Source of the DNA: Mastigamoeba balamuthi
Lineage: Eukaryota > Evosea > Mastigamoebida > Mastigamoebidae
Assembly (NCBI GenBank): GCA_902651635.1
Contig: CACRSC010000014.1
Coordinates: forward strand, 215,053-279,052
Direction: 5' to 3'
Length of the DNA stretch: 64,000 nt
The first letter of the stretch is position 1, and each line of letters opens with the position of its first letter. The notes beneath the pieces are model-generated. The model worked only from the letters and a program-made list of their open reading frames with translations, was not told where the DNA came from and searched no databases. Of this stretch, positions 10,510-21,737 are shown in pieces. A program made the position numbers and the translations under genes.

Positions 10510-11705
10510 CTACGGAGGGCGCGACCCAGTGAGAGCCAGCACAAGCAGGTGCTGAAGCAGGAGGACACGTGCCAGGTTTTCCTGCCGCATTGTCTCGAGC
10601 TCCCCCATATGTCTCGCGATCTGCACGGGGTCGGGGGCAGCCCCCCCAGCCGCCTGCTGCTCGCGTGCCTGCTCGCTTGCCCCCGGCGTATGCTCTGCCT
10701 GTCCCCCCGGGGGCTCGGGCGCGGGCGCCGGGGGCTCCGCGGCCCAGGGCGTCGCAAAGCCGGCAAACAGGGGGCTGAAGCTCAGGGGGATCTCCTCCTC
10801 CTCCTCCTCGGTGCTCTGTTGCTGCTGCGGCGCAGGGCTCGGCGAGCTGTCCCCCGGGCTCGCGGCTGGCGGGGGTAGTGCGGGGGCAGCACAGGGCGCA
10901 GCGGCGGACGAGGGGCAGAGGGACCTGAGGGCGTGGAAAGAGCTCTTGGAGCAGAGCAGCAGGCGGTCGCTGTGCAGGCGGCACACCACGGCGCCCCTCG
11001 CGTCGGCGATCTCGACCAGCAGCACCACCTTGCCGCCCAGGTGCAGCCTGGACGAGTTGCAGAACCTTGTGCGCGCGTGCGCGGGGCGTCAGCTGCAGTA
11101 GTGTGCGGCGGGGCGTGGGCGAGGTGAGAGGGAGTTGAACACCGACGATCTGCACTCGTCAAAGACGAACACCAGCTCGTCGCCCTGCTGCGCAGGAGTG
11201 GGCGTGGTCGACGAACACTCGACGGACACGTTGGGCTTCGAGATGGGGACGCAGCACCGTGGGCACGGCTCCAGTGCTGCCTCGAGAAGAAGCGGAATGT
11301 GCCATTCGTTCGGTCACAAGGCAATTCTACCGAATCGCGTTGTTGTGCCCCGGCGGGGGGGACGCACTGCGGTTTTCGAGGCAGTTGAGGAGCACGGCGT
11401 TTCGCCCCGACTTCCAGACGGCGTCGGGCGTCACGGCGTTGCTTTCGAGCCACGCAGCCCGTGCCGCGATGCACACCTGCGGGTGCAGCGGAGAGAGATT
11501 GCCAGGCAGAGTGCGTGAGTTGGGACGGCGTGGCCCCAGCGGCCTCTCCGGGAGGGGCTTCGCCGGAGCCGCTGGAAGGGGCACCCCCCCCCCGCGGCTA
11601 TTGGCGCACCTCGAACGTGGCCGTGCGGAAGATGCGGGTCTGCGAGACCCACAATCTGGGCGGGGCCATCGAGCGAGACAGATCAAACGCGTTCTGGGCA
11701 GACAT
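10510..11705 (-). CDS. Unrecognised CxxC/CSSSRLHLGG family protein (palindrome copy 2)
   Basis: Mirror of the gene at 5234-6432, transcribed from 11705 down to 10510, so the two copies point at each other across the spacer. The protein is nearly identical: visible changes include Gln for Leu in the C-terminal helix region (DPVQIARH against DPVLIARH). Splice sites are conserved. The intron after exon 1 is 3 bases shorter than in the left copy (shorter G-run). Both copies are open, so neither looks like a pseudogene. Confidence 0.7.
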
Positions 11706-11904
11706 GAGAAGAGTGACCCGCCCCCGTTATCGGGCCAACACAGGCAATTCATCCAAGTCTTCTGCTTCCATGGAAGGACGGAAAGAAAGAGACCTTTTCT
11801 GTGGCGCCAATTTCATGATCACCCTTTCGCTCGCAGCCCATTGATCGCTCCTTGCAACCTTCACGCAGCAATGCCCATTCCCAGAATCGTGGGATCTCTG
11901 TGTT

Positions 11905-12494
11905 CACTTAGAGTGCGCTGGCACCTTCCACATCTAGCCGGGGAACACAGTAACAATAACAACACCATGCCCGGCTCTCTCACGGCATACGTTCAGTAAG
12001 CCTTGATACTGGTAGTGCACTACACGGCATGCATAACGCTCGGTCTGTGCATGAGCTGTACTCCTGCACGCCTTATTAGCTATGGCTCAACCATTGTGCA
12101 AGCCTGAAGAGACCATACGAGATAAACACTGCCTGGATTAGCAGGAAGATGTCATCCACTATGCTGACCTTACCTACTGTTCCCCGTTGTCGAGTCCCAC
12201 ACTACCTCCTGAACTTTTGTCCATCCTTGTTCAGATCGTGATGATGACGACTGACCATATGCCCGGCCAGAGCGAGTGTCCAGACTGGGAAGCAGACAGG
12301 CGGGATTCCATCCATCATTGGGAAATAAAAGTGGTGGTGACATTGGAGCAGCAAGGACCATCAGGGTGCCCATGTCGACATGGACAACGTGTAGTCCTGA
12401 TGTTATCGCCGACGACCACCGAGCAGTAATCTTAAAGATACTCGTATCTTGTTCCTCCTGCTATCTCCTGTTCGTTTTCTGCTCTGCTCCTCGC
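11905..12494. other. Intergenic, upstream of the DASS transporter
   Basis: No gene seen. It presumably holds the 5' leader and promoter of the transporter gene; no recognisable promoter element was found. Confidence 0.5.
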
Positions 12495-14470
12495 ATGCGT
12501 CGCGCCGCGCAGCGCGTGTGGGCGCACCGGCGCGCGCTGAGCGTCGCGGCCGCCGCGGCCTCTCTCGCCGCGGTGAGCCCGCTCGCGGTACCCGGGGGCC
12601 GGGCGTCGCGGTGCCTGGGGGTGGCCGCTGCGATGGGCGTGCTGTGGGTCACCGAGGCGCTGCCCCTCGCGGCCACCGCCCTGCTCCCCGTCGCCCTGCT
12701 GCCCGCCCTCGGCGTCTGCCCGGCCGCCGTGGTCGCCGCGCAGTACTTCGACTCGGTGTCGTGCGTCGCACTGGCGAGCCTCTTGATGGCTGCGGGCGTC
12801 GAGAGGTCCGACTCGGCTCAATTGATTTTGTTTGTTTTTTTTAGCTCGTCGGCTCCGATTCTCCTTGTGCTATGCCGTGTCTCGCGGTGTGATGCCACAC
12901 CACCATTGCTGGCATGGGCGAATGGCTGCGCAACTGCCGTTTCAAACGGCATACCGTTCAGCGTTCGGCTTCACGAGCTAAGCTCTGGCCGTGGAGTCTC
13001 GCCCGCAGCCACGGGGGGCAGTTGCTCCGCAGTCGAGCGTACTCTGACGCGGCTGTTGCTCGCAGGTGGGGTGTGCACGTCAGGCTGTCTGCGTGGGCCG
13101 TGCGCCTTGCCCGCGGCCGCCCCGCTGCCCTCCTGTTGGGCTTCTACGCGTGCTCGTTCTTCCTCAGCATGTGGCTCTCCAACGCCTCCGCGACGCTCCT
13201 GCTCTACCCCAACGCCATCGCCTCGTGCACGCGCGCCCGCGCCGCCCCCAGCGTGCTGCGCGCCTCGCTGCTGGCGGTGGTCTGGGGCGCCAGCCTCGGG
13301 GGCGCCGCCACGATCGTGGGCACCGCCACAAACCTCGTCTTCGTGCGCGCCTACTCGGCGTGGGACCCCGACGCCGTGTCGCTCGTCACGTTCTCGCGGT
13401 GGCTCGCGTACGCGCTCCCAGTCACCCTCGTTCTGAGCGTCGTGGCCCTCGCCGTTCTGTACGTCTACGCGTTTCCTCCGCGCCAGCTCTTCGCACGCCG
13501 CGCCGCTCTGCTTGGATCCGAAGACGACGACGAGCACGCGCAGCTCCACGAGACCCTGCCTGCGCCCCCGGATGACGACAAGGAGGCCGGGGTCTCGGAG
13601 AGTGCGCAGCAGGCCGCATCAGCGGGCAGCACTGGCAGCCTGGAGACGCAGGGGCTGCCGCCCATGTCGTTTGAGGAGGCGACCATCACTCTGTTGTTCT
13701 TCGCGCTTGCGCTGCTGTGGTCGCTGCGCTCGGACCTCCGCTTCAACTCGTTTGTGCTGCCGGGATGGGGCCGACTGCTGCCCTCTGTCGACGACGGGGC
13801 CACCGGCATCGCCGTTGCCCTTGTGTGCTTCCTGATCCCCGCCCGCAGTTCTGTCGCCTCTGCCGCCGCCTGTGCTGCTCGCGCTGCCCGAGGAGAGGGC
13901 ACCGACGAGCCTCTGGCCGCTGCGGCCGCTGCGGACGCTGCGGGGGCGTGGGACACGACGCTGCTGGACGGCAGGTCGCTCAGGCAGCTGCCTTGGGAGA
14001 TGCTGGTGCTGCTCGGGGGCGGCCTGGCGCTGGCCAAGGCGTTTGTGCTGAGCGGCCTGCAGCGGTGGTTGTCGACGCTGGTGCCCTCCGCCGCGTCTCC
14101 GCTCTCGGTCGTGCTCGCCGCGTGCCTTGTCGCCGTCGCCATGACGCAGGTGCTGACGAACGTGTCGTGCGCGGCGGTGCTGATGCCCGTGCTGCTGGCC
14201 GTGGCGCAGGGAATGGCCCTGCACCCGCTCGTGCTGATGGCCCCCGTCGCGGTCTGCTGCTCGCTGTCGCTGGCGACACCCGTGGCCTCTGGGCCCAACC
14301 TCTTCGTCTTCGCCACTGGAAGGCTGCGTGTCGTCGACATGCTCGTGCCGGGCGGCCTCGTGTGCGCCGTCGGTGTCGTCGTCGTGGCTCTGCTGAGTGT
14401 GTCGCTGCTGCCCGCTGTGTTCGGCGTCTGGGACCTGGCCTCGGCCTCTGCATCGGGTTCCGCTCTGTAG
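12495..14470 (+). CDS. DASS/SLC13-type anion transporter, 571 aa
   Basis: Two exons, 12495-12805 and 13066-14470 (junction reads GVER-WGVHVR), give a 571-residue multi-span membrane protein of the divalent anion:sodium symporter (SLC13/CitT) fold. Family marks: LWVTEALPLAATALLP in the first third, SNASATLLLYP (SNT-like motif), GTATNLVFV, and in the second inverted repeat TNVSCAAVLMPVL and ATPVASGPNLFVF. A charged, Ser/Glu/Asp-rich cytosolic loop of about 90 residues separates the halves. Likely substrates are sulfate, phosphate or di/tricarboxylates, in the plasma or vacuolar membrane; the SPX domain of yeast-type relatives is absent. The start is the first in-frame ATG before the hydrophobic run. 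Confidence 0.85.
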
Positions 14471-14957
14471 TCAGTTGTGGTCTACGCAGCCTCTTATTTC
14501 GGTTTGAATTATGTTGGCGTACCAAGACAACCCAATCTAATACTGCGATAGTCTATCGACGCAGATCCGATTGTGGTAGTTCAACTCAGGGACTTGATTC
14601 AATGTGTGGAACTCCCTGATTGCGTCTCGCTGTGTCCTAAGCCCTCGTGAGATGCGCTTTTCGAACTGGGAGGCTTTGGTGCCAGCACTGCTGATGGAAG
14701 GAGCAGGCCAGGAGAGGGGTTGTCCTTGAAGTCTGGTTCACGAAAATGGACGTACATGCACATTACAGAATCAGGCTTCTATAGCTTGCCCGAATTACAT
14801 ACGGCACATTAGAGTGGATTCCTTTCCCGCTTTAGGACCAGAGGTTCACACGCCTGGCGAATTACAGTTTTAGGATACAGTACGGCTTGAGTCTATTTTT
14901 AGATCTGCCGTCTGTCATTTCCGTTGCGTTGCTCATTGCAGAAATCGGATCCTGCGG
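14471..14957. other. Intergenic, transporter to PDE gene A
   Basis: AT-richer spacer holding the transporter 3' end and the PDE promoter region. No other feature seen. Confidence 0.5.
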
Positions 14958-17824
14958 ATGAAGATCAGGGCGCAGCGCCTTCGGGTGTGCGTGCTCCAGG
15001 CCGTGCTTATCGCCTTCGTCGTCTCCGCTGTCGTTACCGCCGGTGAGTAGCGCCTCTTTTTCGCTGCCCTCCAGTGTCGTTTTCCATCAGGGTTCACAGT
15101 GGGTGAAATGCGGTTCGGCGCGCGCAGTGATCGTGCCCTGGAGCATGGCGCGCACGGCGGGCCTCGACAGCGTCCGCGAGGTAGCGATACCGCTGGTGAG
15201 GCGCGTCGTGGCGACAGCCAGGTCCGAGGTGCTGAGCATCCTGCAGCTGGCGCCCGAGACCACCGAGCACGTGCTCGACAGCATGCTGCGCACAGGTCAG
15301 CTCCGCCCTGGCAACACGACGCACGACATCCACGAGTTCATCGCCATCGGGCTGCTGCACTCGCCCGACATGCAGCTGCGCTACATGTGCATGATCTACA
15401 AGGACTGCCAGATGGGCTGCGCCCAGTTCGACAAGGCCTCCAATACAACCGCCCTCAACGTATGCATACCCCGAGCATGCATCACGCACTACAGAGTGCG
15501 GGCCTTGATAACGCAGAGTGCACGTAGGACATGGACTTGACGACCGGCCACCAGCGTCTGTGGTGGAACAAACCAGGGGAGCAGTGGAACGACAGCTATC
15601 CAGGAGAGCCCTTCGAAGACCTCGGTGCTTCTGCTCTGTTTTGAATATTATGTGACTGACTTCTCCCAGGGACCTATAATGCGTGCGAGACGTTTGATGA
15701 TGAAGGGCTGCTGTCTCCCAGGTCAACGCACTGGTATCCGGGTGTGTACACTGAAGTCACCGCAGTCAGCGAGTACAATGGGGAGACCGAGGTTTGCTCA
15801 GATAGGGAGTGTGGAATTATTGCTCACAGCAGCGCCGCAGGTTGAGCTCCTGATGGTCCTCTCGTCTCCGATTTTTATCGGCGGGAAGCTTGTCGGTGTG
15901 TATGACACTGACATGCTCCTAGGAGCAATATCAGGTAAGAGGCAGCTGGTGCTACATTCACATGCTGATCTTTCCTCGCGCACAGAATACCTGGAGGGCA
16001 TCACCCTGACAAGTAGCGCAAGAGTATTCGTTGTCGATACCAAGGGCACTCTTGTCGCGACCTCCCACGCCGGCGAGAAGAGCTGGGCACTGAGCAGCTC
16101 GGGAAGCCCCGAAACCATATCACTGGGAGCTCTCAAGGACCCAATGGTACGACGTGGTCGGCCCCTTTATTACTGATTCCAGACAGGCAGAGACTGTGTA
16201 CTCGATCGTGCCCCGAATCACGAACAACAAGGAGGCGCCGTTCTTTTTCGCGGAGGACACGTACCTCACTTCGTCTGCTCGCATTGGTGGTGCGGAAGAG
16301 ATTATACATGTGGCAGCTCTGCCCACGCAGGACAAGTACGGCCTCAACTGGACCACGATCGTGGCCGTCGCGGAGAGCGACTATACGGGAACGCTGACGC
16401 GCCGGTCGCGATCGGCACTCATTGCGGGGATCGTAATCGTCTGTGGGGCACCGTTTGTTATTGGTCTCGTCAGCGTTGTCACTCTGAGGCTTATCATGTC
16501 TGCGACACGCAAGGTCTTCCAGGCTGAGGTGGGATAATGATGCATATCCATTCCCAATATTCACATTATTTTCAGACCACTGGCGTGTCAACAGGCATCG
16601 ACAAGGTGATGTCGCTGCTGTTACAGATAAAGGGAAATGAGCTATCACACGACGAAGTGAAGCAGAATGTCACGCAGGTCATGCAGGCAATCAGCGCAGG
16701 GCTGTACAGGCTCGACCTGAGGAACCACAACCTGGACAGAGACCAGGAGAGATGGATCAGACAGGAGTTCTTCAATGGCTCCGAGACTGCCTCTGCCATT
16801 GCCCTCAGCACCTGCAATAGCGCTGCCATCCTAGACACGGTCGACAAGGAGCTGGACACAATCGCCGTGGAAATGGTGGACCAGGCAGGAGTGGACTTTT
16901 CATCGTGGGAATTCAGTGTTCTGGGAAACGAATCATCGTACGTCAGGGTGTGCTCGTACGCCCTGAAACAGTTCGGGGCGCCCTCGCTGCTGCGGGTGAC
17001 AGACGGGGCCATCGTCTCGTTTCTGCAGAGGGCAGAGGCCCTGTACAACGACGCCCCCTACCACAACAAGCTCCACGCCGCCGACGTCGTCCACGCGGCC
17101 TGCTACCTCATCACCCAGACCCCCGAGATGCACCTCAGCCCCATGGAGAAGCTGTCGGTCGTGCTGGCCGCGGCCCTGCACGACATCGGGCACCCGGGGC
17201 GCACGAACCAGTTCCAGTGCGCCACCCTCTCGGACCTCGCCCTCGTCTACAACGACCAGAGCGTCCTCGAGAACCACCACGCCTCCACCGGCTACCGCCT
17301 CATGCTCGACTCGGGCATCCTCGACTCCCTCAAGGAGGGTCCCCTCAGGGACCTCCGCCGCAACGTCGTCGGCCTCATCCTCGCCACCGACATGGGCCGC
17401 CACTTCGAGCTCGTCAGCGAGTTCAAGTCCCGCATGGCCTCGGGCGCCAGCCACGCCGAGGCCAAGTCCCTCTCCATGAAGATGGTCATCAAGCTCGCCG
17501 ACAGCAGCAACCTCTGCAGGCCCCGCGCCGAGATGCTCGAGTGGGTCAACCGCGTGTACGAGGAGTTCCTGCAGCAGGGCGACGACGAGAAGGCCCGCGG
17601 GCTGCCCGTGTCGGCCAACATGGACAGGGACGACTCGTCCGTGGCCCGCCTGGAGCAGAACTACCTCAAGTTCATCTGCTGCCCCATGTTCCAAGGTTCG
17701 TTGCTCCCTTCACCAGTACTGAGTCTAATGATGGCATGCAGCATTTGCACAGTACTACGCGATACCAGAGATAATTCTTCACCTCAACGAAAGCAGTCAA
17801 TACTGGCAGAAAATGGACTTATGA
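14958..17824 (+). CDS. Membrane sensor-class I cyclic nucleotide phosphodiesterase A, 811 aa
   Basis: Nine exons: 14958-15042, 15128-15459, 15528-15624, 15670-15791, 15841-15934, 15986-16146, 16187-16528, 16576-17695, 17742-17824. An N-terminal span (residues 9-28) and a second at about 373-401 bracket a region of some 345 residues that looks like a double Cache-type extracellular sensor (EFIAIGLLHS, WYPGVYTEV, GKLVGVYDTDML, SARVFVVDTKGTLVATS). The C-terminal half is a class I PDE: HNKLHAADVVH (about 573), HDIGHPGRTNQF, ATDMGRHF and KLADSSNLCRP, so all metal ligands are present. It should hydrolyse cAMP or cGMP at the inner membrane face under control of an outside ligand. The 3' part of exon 8 is almost identical to the tandem copy at 18348. 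Confidence 0.9.
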
Positions 17825-18347
17825 CATAGATATTAAGAACAGAATAAAGATGATTTATCATGATTATGGTCGTTAGCCCTGAACTAATCAACGATGTTCT
17901 GCTTCGTGCGCGATCGTTTACCTCATTTTCAAAAACAAGAAAGACACCAGTGCCTAAGTGTGACCGGACCTTTTCGCTTCGGTCGTGGATTCGCCCCTTT
18001 TTCATTCTACTCGGAATGTGGGAGTGGTAAATATTCGTTCCGATTTGTAAACTACTGATATGCATACGAGGGTGCAGTGCGCGGCATCTCGGAAGGGTCG
18101 GGAAGTGTGTTATTGCGGGAGACCGGGCGGGTGGGGGGCTCTCGGTGTCAGGGCGCATACAAAACCAATCGACTCCTGCGGCGTCTGTGTAGAAGGGCAG
18201 CTCGCATCTCCGTGTTTACCTTGTTGAGAAGTGCATAACTCGAACCCTGCGAGGCATTCGGATCTCTTTTTGATACTCTTCGGCCCTCGACGGTACTGAG
18301 CCATTTTTGTCTCGCAGCGCATAGTGAGAGCTGCAGACGTCCCGCTG
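17825..18347. other. Intergenic between the PDE tandem copies
   Basis: No gene seen; it is the promoter region of PDE B. It shows little similarity to the region upstream of PDE A except close to the start codon. Confidence 0.5.
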
Positions 18348-21230
18348 ATGAAGATAAGGCCGCAACGCCTGCGAGTGTACGCCCTCCAGGCGGTACTCGT
18401 CTTCTTCGTCGTCTTCGCGGTCGTCACCGCTGGTGAGTCACGGTCCTCACCCGCCGTTTTGCTTCAGTTCGGCGCTGACAGGTCCGCCACTGTCCGAACC
18501 CGCAGTGATCGTGCCCTGGAGCATGGCGCGCACGGCGGGCCTCGACAGCGTCCGCGAGGTGGCGATACCTCTTATTCGGCGCGTAGTGGCGACGGCCAGG
18601 TCGGAGGTGCTGCACATCCTGCAGCTGGCGCCCGAGACCACCGAGCACGTGCTCGACAGCATGCTGCGCACCGGTCAGCTCCGCCCTGGCAACACGACGC
18701 ACGACATCCACGAGTTCATCGCCATCGGGCTGCTGCACTCGCCCGACATGCAGCTGCGCTACATGTGCATGGGCTACACGGACTGCAGGATGGGCTGCGC
18801 CCAGTTCAACAAGGCCTCCAACACAACAGCCCTCAACGTATCGAACTCCGGGGCGATCTGCATACACAGCCAACAAAGATACAATACCATTGCAGGACGT
18901 GGACCTGACGACTGGTCGCCAACGTCTGTGGTGGAACAAGCCGGGAGAGACGTGGAACGACAGCTATCCAGGGGAGCCCTTCGAAGATCTCGGTATGCAC
19001 ATTCCGCCGCGGTGTTGCTGACGAGGTCACGTGCACAGGACCGTACAACGCGTGCTCCTGGTTCGGTGATGAGGGGCTGTTTACTCCGTTGACCTCACAC
19101 TGGTACCCGGGGGTGTACACCGAAGTGACCACGCAAAGCGAGCAAGACCGCGAGCCAATGGTGCCGTCCGAATTATTATGCGGGGTACTCATAGAAAGGG
19201 ACTGGACAACAGGTAGAGCTGCTGGTGATGTTCGCCACTCCGATCTTTGTCAACGGAAAGCTCGTCGGGTTGTTCGACTCGGACATGCTTCTGGGAGCGA
19301 TATCAGGCACAAACTGCTTCATGATGCAACTCCTTCCCTGCTGACAGCACGCTTCCCGTCGAGGGCAGAGTACTTGGAGGGCATCACACTGACGAGCAGC
19401 GCAAGGGTGTTCGTCGTCGATACCACGGGAACGTTGATCGCGACATCACACGCCGGCGAGAAGAGCTGGGATCTAGACAGCGAGGGCAACCCGAGGACTA
19501 TCCCACTCGGGGCTCTCAAGGACCCTATGGTGCCCACTTGTCTTGTAATGACAGCAAGTAACCACGTTATGATCCCTCAGGCAAAGACGGTGCACTCCAT
19601 CGTGCCGGTGATAACGAAAAACGAGGAGGCGCCGTTCTTCTTCGCAGAGGACACTTACTTCACATCGTCTGCACGTATCAGTGGCGCGGAGGAGACGATA
19701 CACGTGGCAGCACTGCCCACGCAGGACAAGTACGGCCTCAACTGGACTACAATAGTCGCTGTCGCCGAGAGCGACTACACAGGGACGCTGACGCACCAGT
19801 CGAGATCAGCACTCATTGCGGGTATCGCCATCGTCTGCGGAGCACCTCTGGCAATCGGGGCCGTCAGCATTGTCGCCCTTGTGGTCATCATGTCTGCGAC
19901 ACGCAAGGTCTTCCAGGCTGAGGTGCGTTGCATCTGTGGGTTGGTCTGCTCACAGCTCTGCGCAGACATCGGGGGTGACGACGGGCATCGACAAGGTGAT
20001 GTCGCTCCTGCTGCAGATCAAGAACGAGGACCTGACGCACGACGAAGTTGAGCAGAATGTCACGCAGGTCATGCAGGCAATCAGCGCGGGACTGTACAAG
20101 CTCGACCTGAGGAACCACGATCTGGACAGAGACCAGATGAGATGGATCCGACAGGAGTTCTTCAATGGCTCCGAGACTGCCTCTGCCATTGCCCTCAGCA
20201 CTTGCAGCAGCGCTGCCGTACTCACCTCGAGGGTGGATAGGGAACTGGAGGCCATCGCGGAGGACTTGGCAGACGAGGCAGGAAGGAACTTCTCGACGTG
20301 GGATTTCAGTGTTCTCGGGGATGATTCGTGCTACGTCAGGGTGTGCTCATACGCCCTGAAGCAGTTCGGGGCACCCTCGCTGCTGCGGGTGACAGACGGG
20401 GCCATCGTCTCGTTTCTGCAGAGGGCAGAGGCCCTGTACAACGACGCCCCCTACCACAACAAGCTCCACGCCGCCGACGTCGTCCACGCGGCCTGCTACC
20501 TCATCACCCAGACCCCCGAGATGCACCTCAGCCCCATGGAGAAGCTGTCGGTCGTGCTGGCCGCGGCCCTGCACGACATCGGGCACCCGGGGCGCACGAA
20601 CCAGTTCCAGTGCGCCACCCTCTCGGACCTCGCCCTCGTCTACAACGACCAGAGCGTCCTCGAGAACCACCACGCCTCCACCGGCTACCGCCTCATGCTC
20701 GACTCGGGCATCCTCGACTCCCTCAAGGAGGGTCCCCTCAGGGACCTCCGCCGCAACGTCGTCGGCCTCATCCTCGCCACCGACATGGGCCGCCACTTCG
20801 AGCTCGTCAGCGAGTTCAAGTCCCGCATGGCCTCGGGCGCCAGCCACGCCGAGGCCAAGTCCCTCTCCATGAAGATGGTCATCAAGCTCGCCGACAGCAG
20901 CAACCTCTGCAGGCCCCGCGCGGAGATGCTCGAGTGGGTCAACCGCGTGTACGAGGAGTTCCTGCAGCAGGGCGACGACGAGAAGGCCCGCGGGCTGCCC
21001 GTGTCGGCCAACATGGACAGGGACGACTCGTCCGTGGCCCGCCTGGAGCAGAACTACCTCAAGTTCATCTGCTGCCCCATGTTCCAAGGTGAGCTCTGAT
21101 CTCTCATGTCGTTCACTGTCTTACCGCCATGACTGATACCGCAGCATTCGCGCAATACTACTGCATTCCTGAGATCATACAAGATCTGAACGACAGCAGT
21201 GCCTACTGGGGCAAAGAAGACCAATCTTGA
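18348..21230 (+). CDS. Membrane sensor-class I cyclic nucleotide phosphodiesterase B, 813 aa
   Basis: Tandem paralogue of PDE A with the same nine-exon plan: 18348-18432, 18506-18837, 18896-18992, 19039-19160, 19213-19306, 19369-19529, 19581-19922, 19966-21088, 21145-21230. Exon lengths match A exactly except exon 8 (+3) and exon 9 (+3). Intron 5 begins GC rather than GT (TCAG|GCACAA at 19307). The sensor region is clearly diverged (FVNGKLVGLFDSDML against FIGGKLVGVYDTDML), whereas the catalytic part from about 20371 to 21088 differs from A by very few bases. Both copies are fully open, so they probably sense different signals while sharing one catalytic output. Confidence 0.9.
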
Positions 21231-21737
21231 TTCAGTACTTTACTTTTTGAACGAGCACTGTTGGAGAGAATGTGGAGGGGCCCGGGGCGGGAAAGGCTGG
21301 ATGTGCGATTCTTGTGAATATGTGTCGAACTTCGCAACTGGTGTGTTGCATCACAGCCTCTCTGCCAGACGTTTGAGACTCGAACCTCTCGTCGTGGAGT
21401 TCAGTGACCTTTGATGGAGGGAGAAGCAGTTTGGCGGAAGTGCACTGCTGCATTTGCAGACATCTCGTTTCTCAAGGGCGCAGCAGGTGTGGTGTCAACG
21501 CACGCAGCCTGATACCTCATCTCCCAGACCCAGAGATACATCTCAGCCACCGGGAACCTAATCATGCATCTTGTTAGTCTGAGGTGCCGGGCATCTGCAG
21601 CCCCCGCAGGCTCCAATGTCAGTCACTGGGAAATGTATGGCGAGGAAAGAACTTCAGCAGACACGCCAGTGTGGTATCAGTGTTGGAAATTTATGGCCAG
21701 GAGCCAACTGTGGCCCCATACACGGTATCCCCGACCT
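21231..21737. other. Intergenic, PDE B to cysteine-rich gene 1
   Basis: Convergent intergenic spacer. No gene seen. Confidence 0.5.

Larger units (their letters stand above)
9125..11904. repeat. Right arm of giant palindrome (2.78 kb)
   Basis: Mirror copy of 5035-7814 in inverted orientation, starting at CACAGCTCGG (9125) and ending at the TGTGTT of 11899-11904. Beyond both outer ends the sequences diverge at once. The near identity implies a recent inverted duplication or continuing arm-to-arm gene conversion. Confidence 0.95.

Noticed and set aside
9387-10766. A 459-codon minus-strand frame in the right palindrome arm
   Set aside because: The left arm breaks the same frame by small indels, and the frame overlaps the end of the family gene in another frame; composition is low-complexity.
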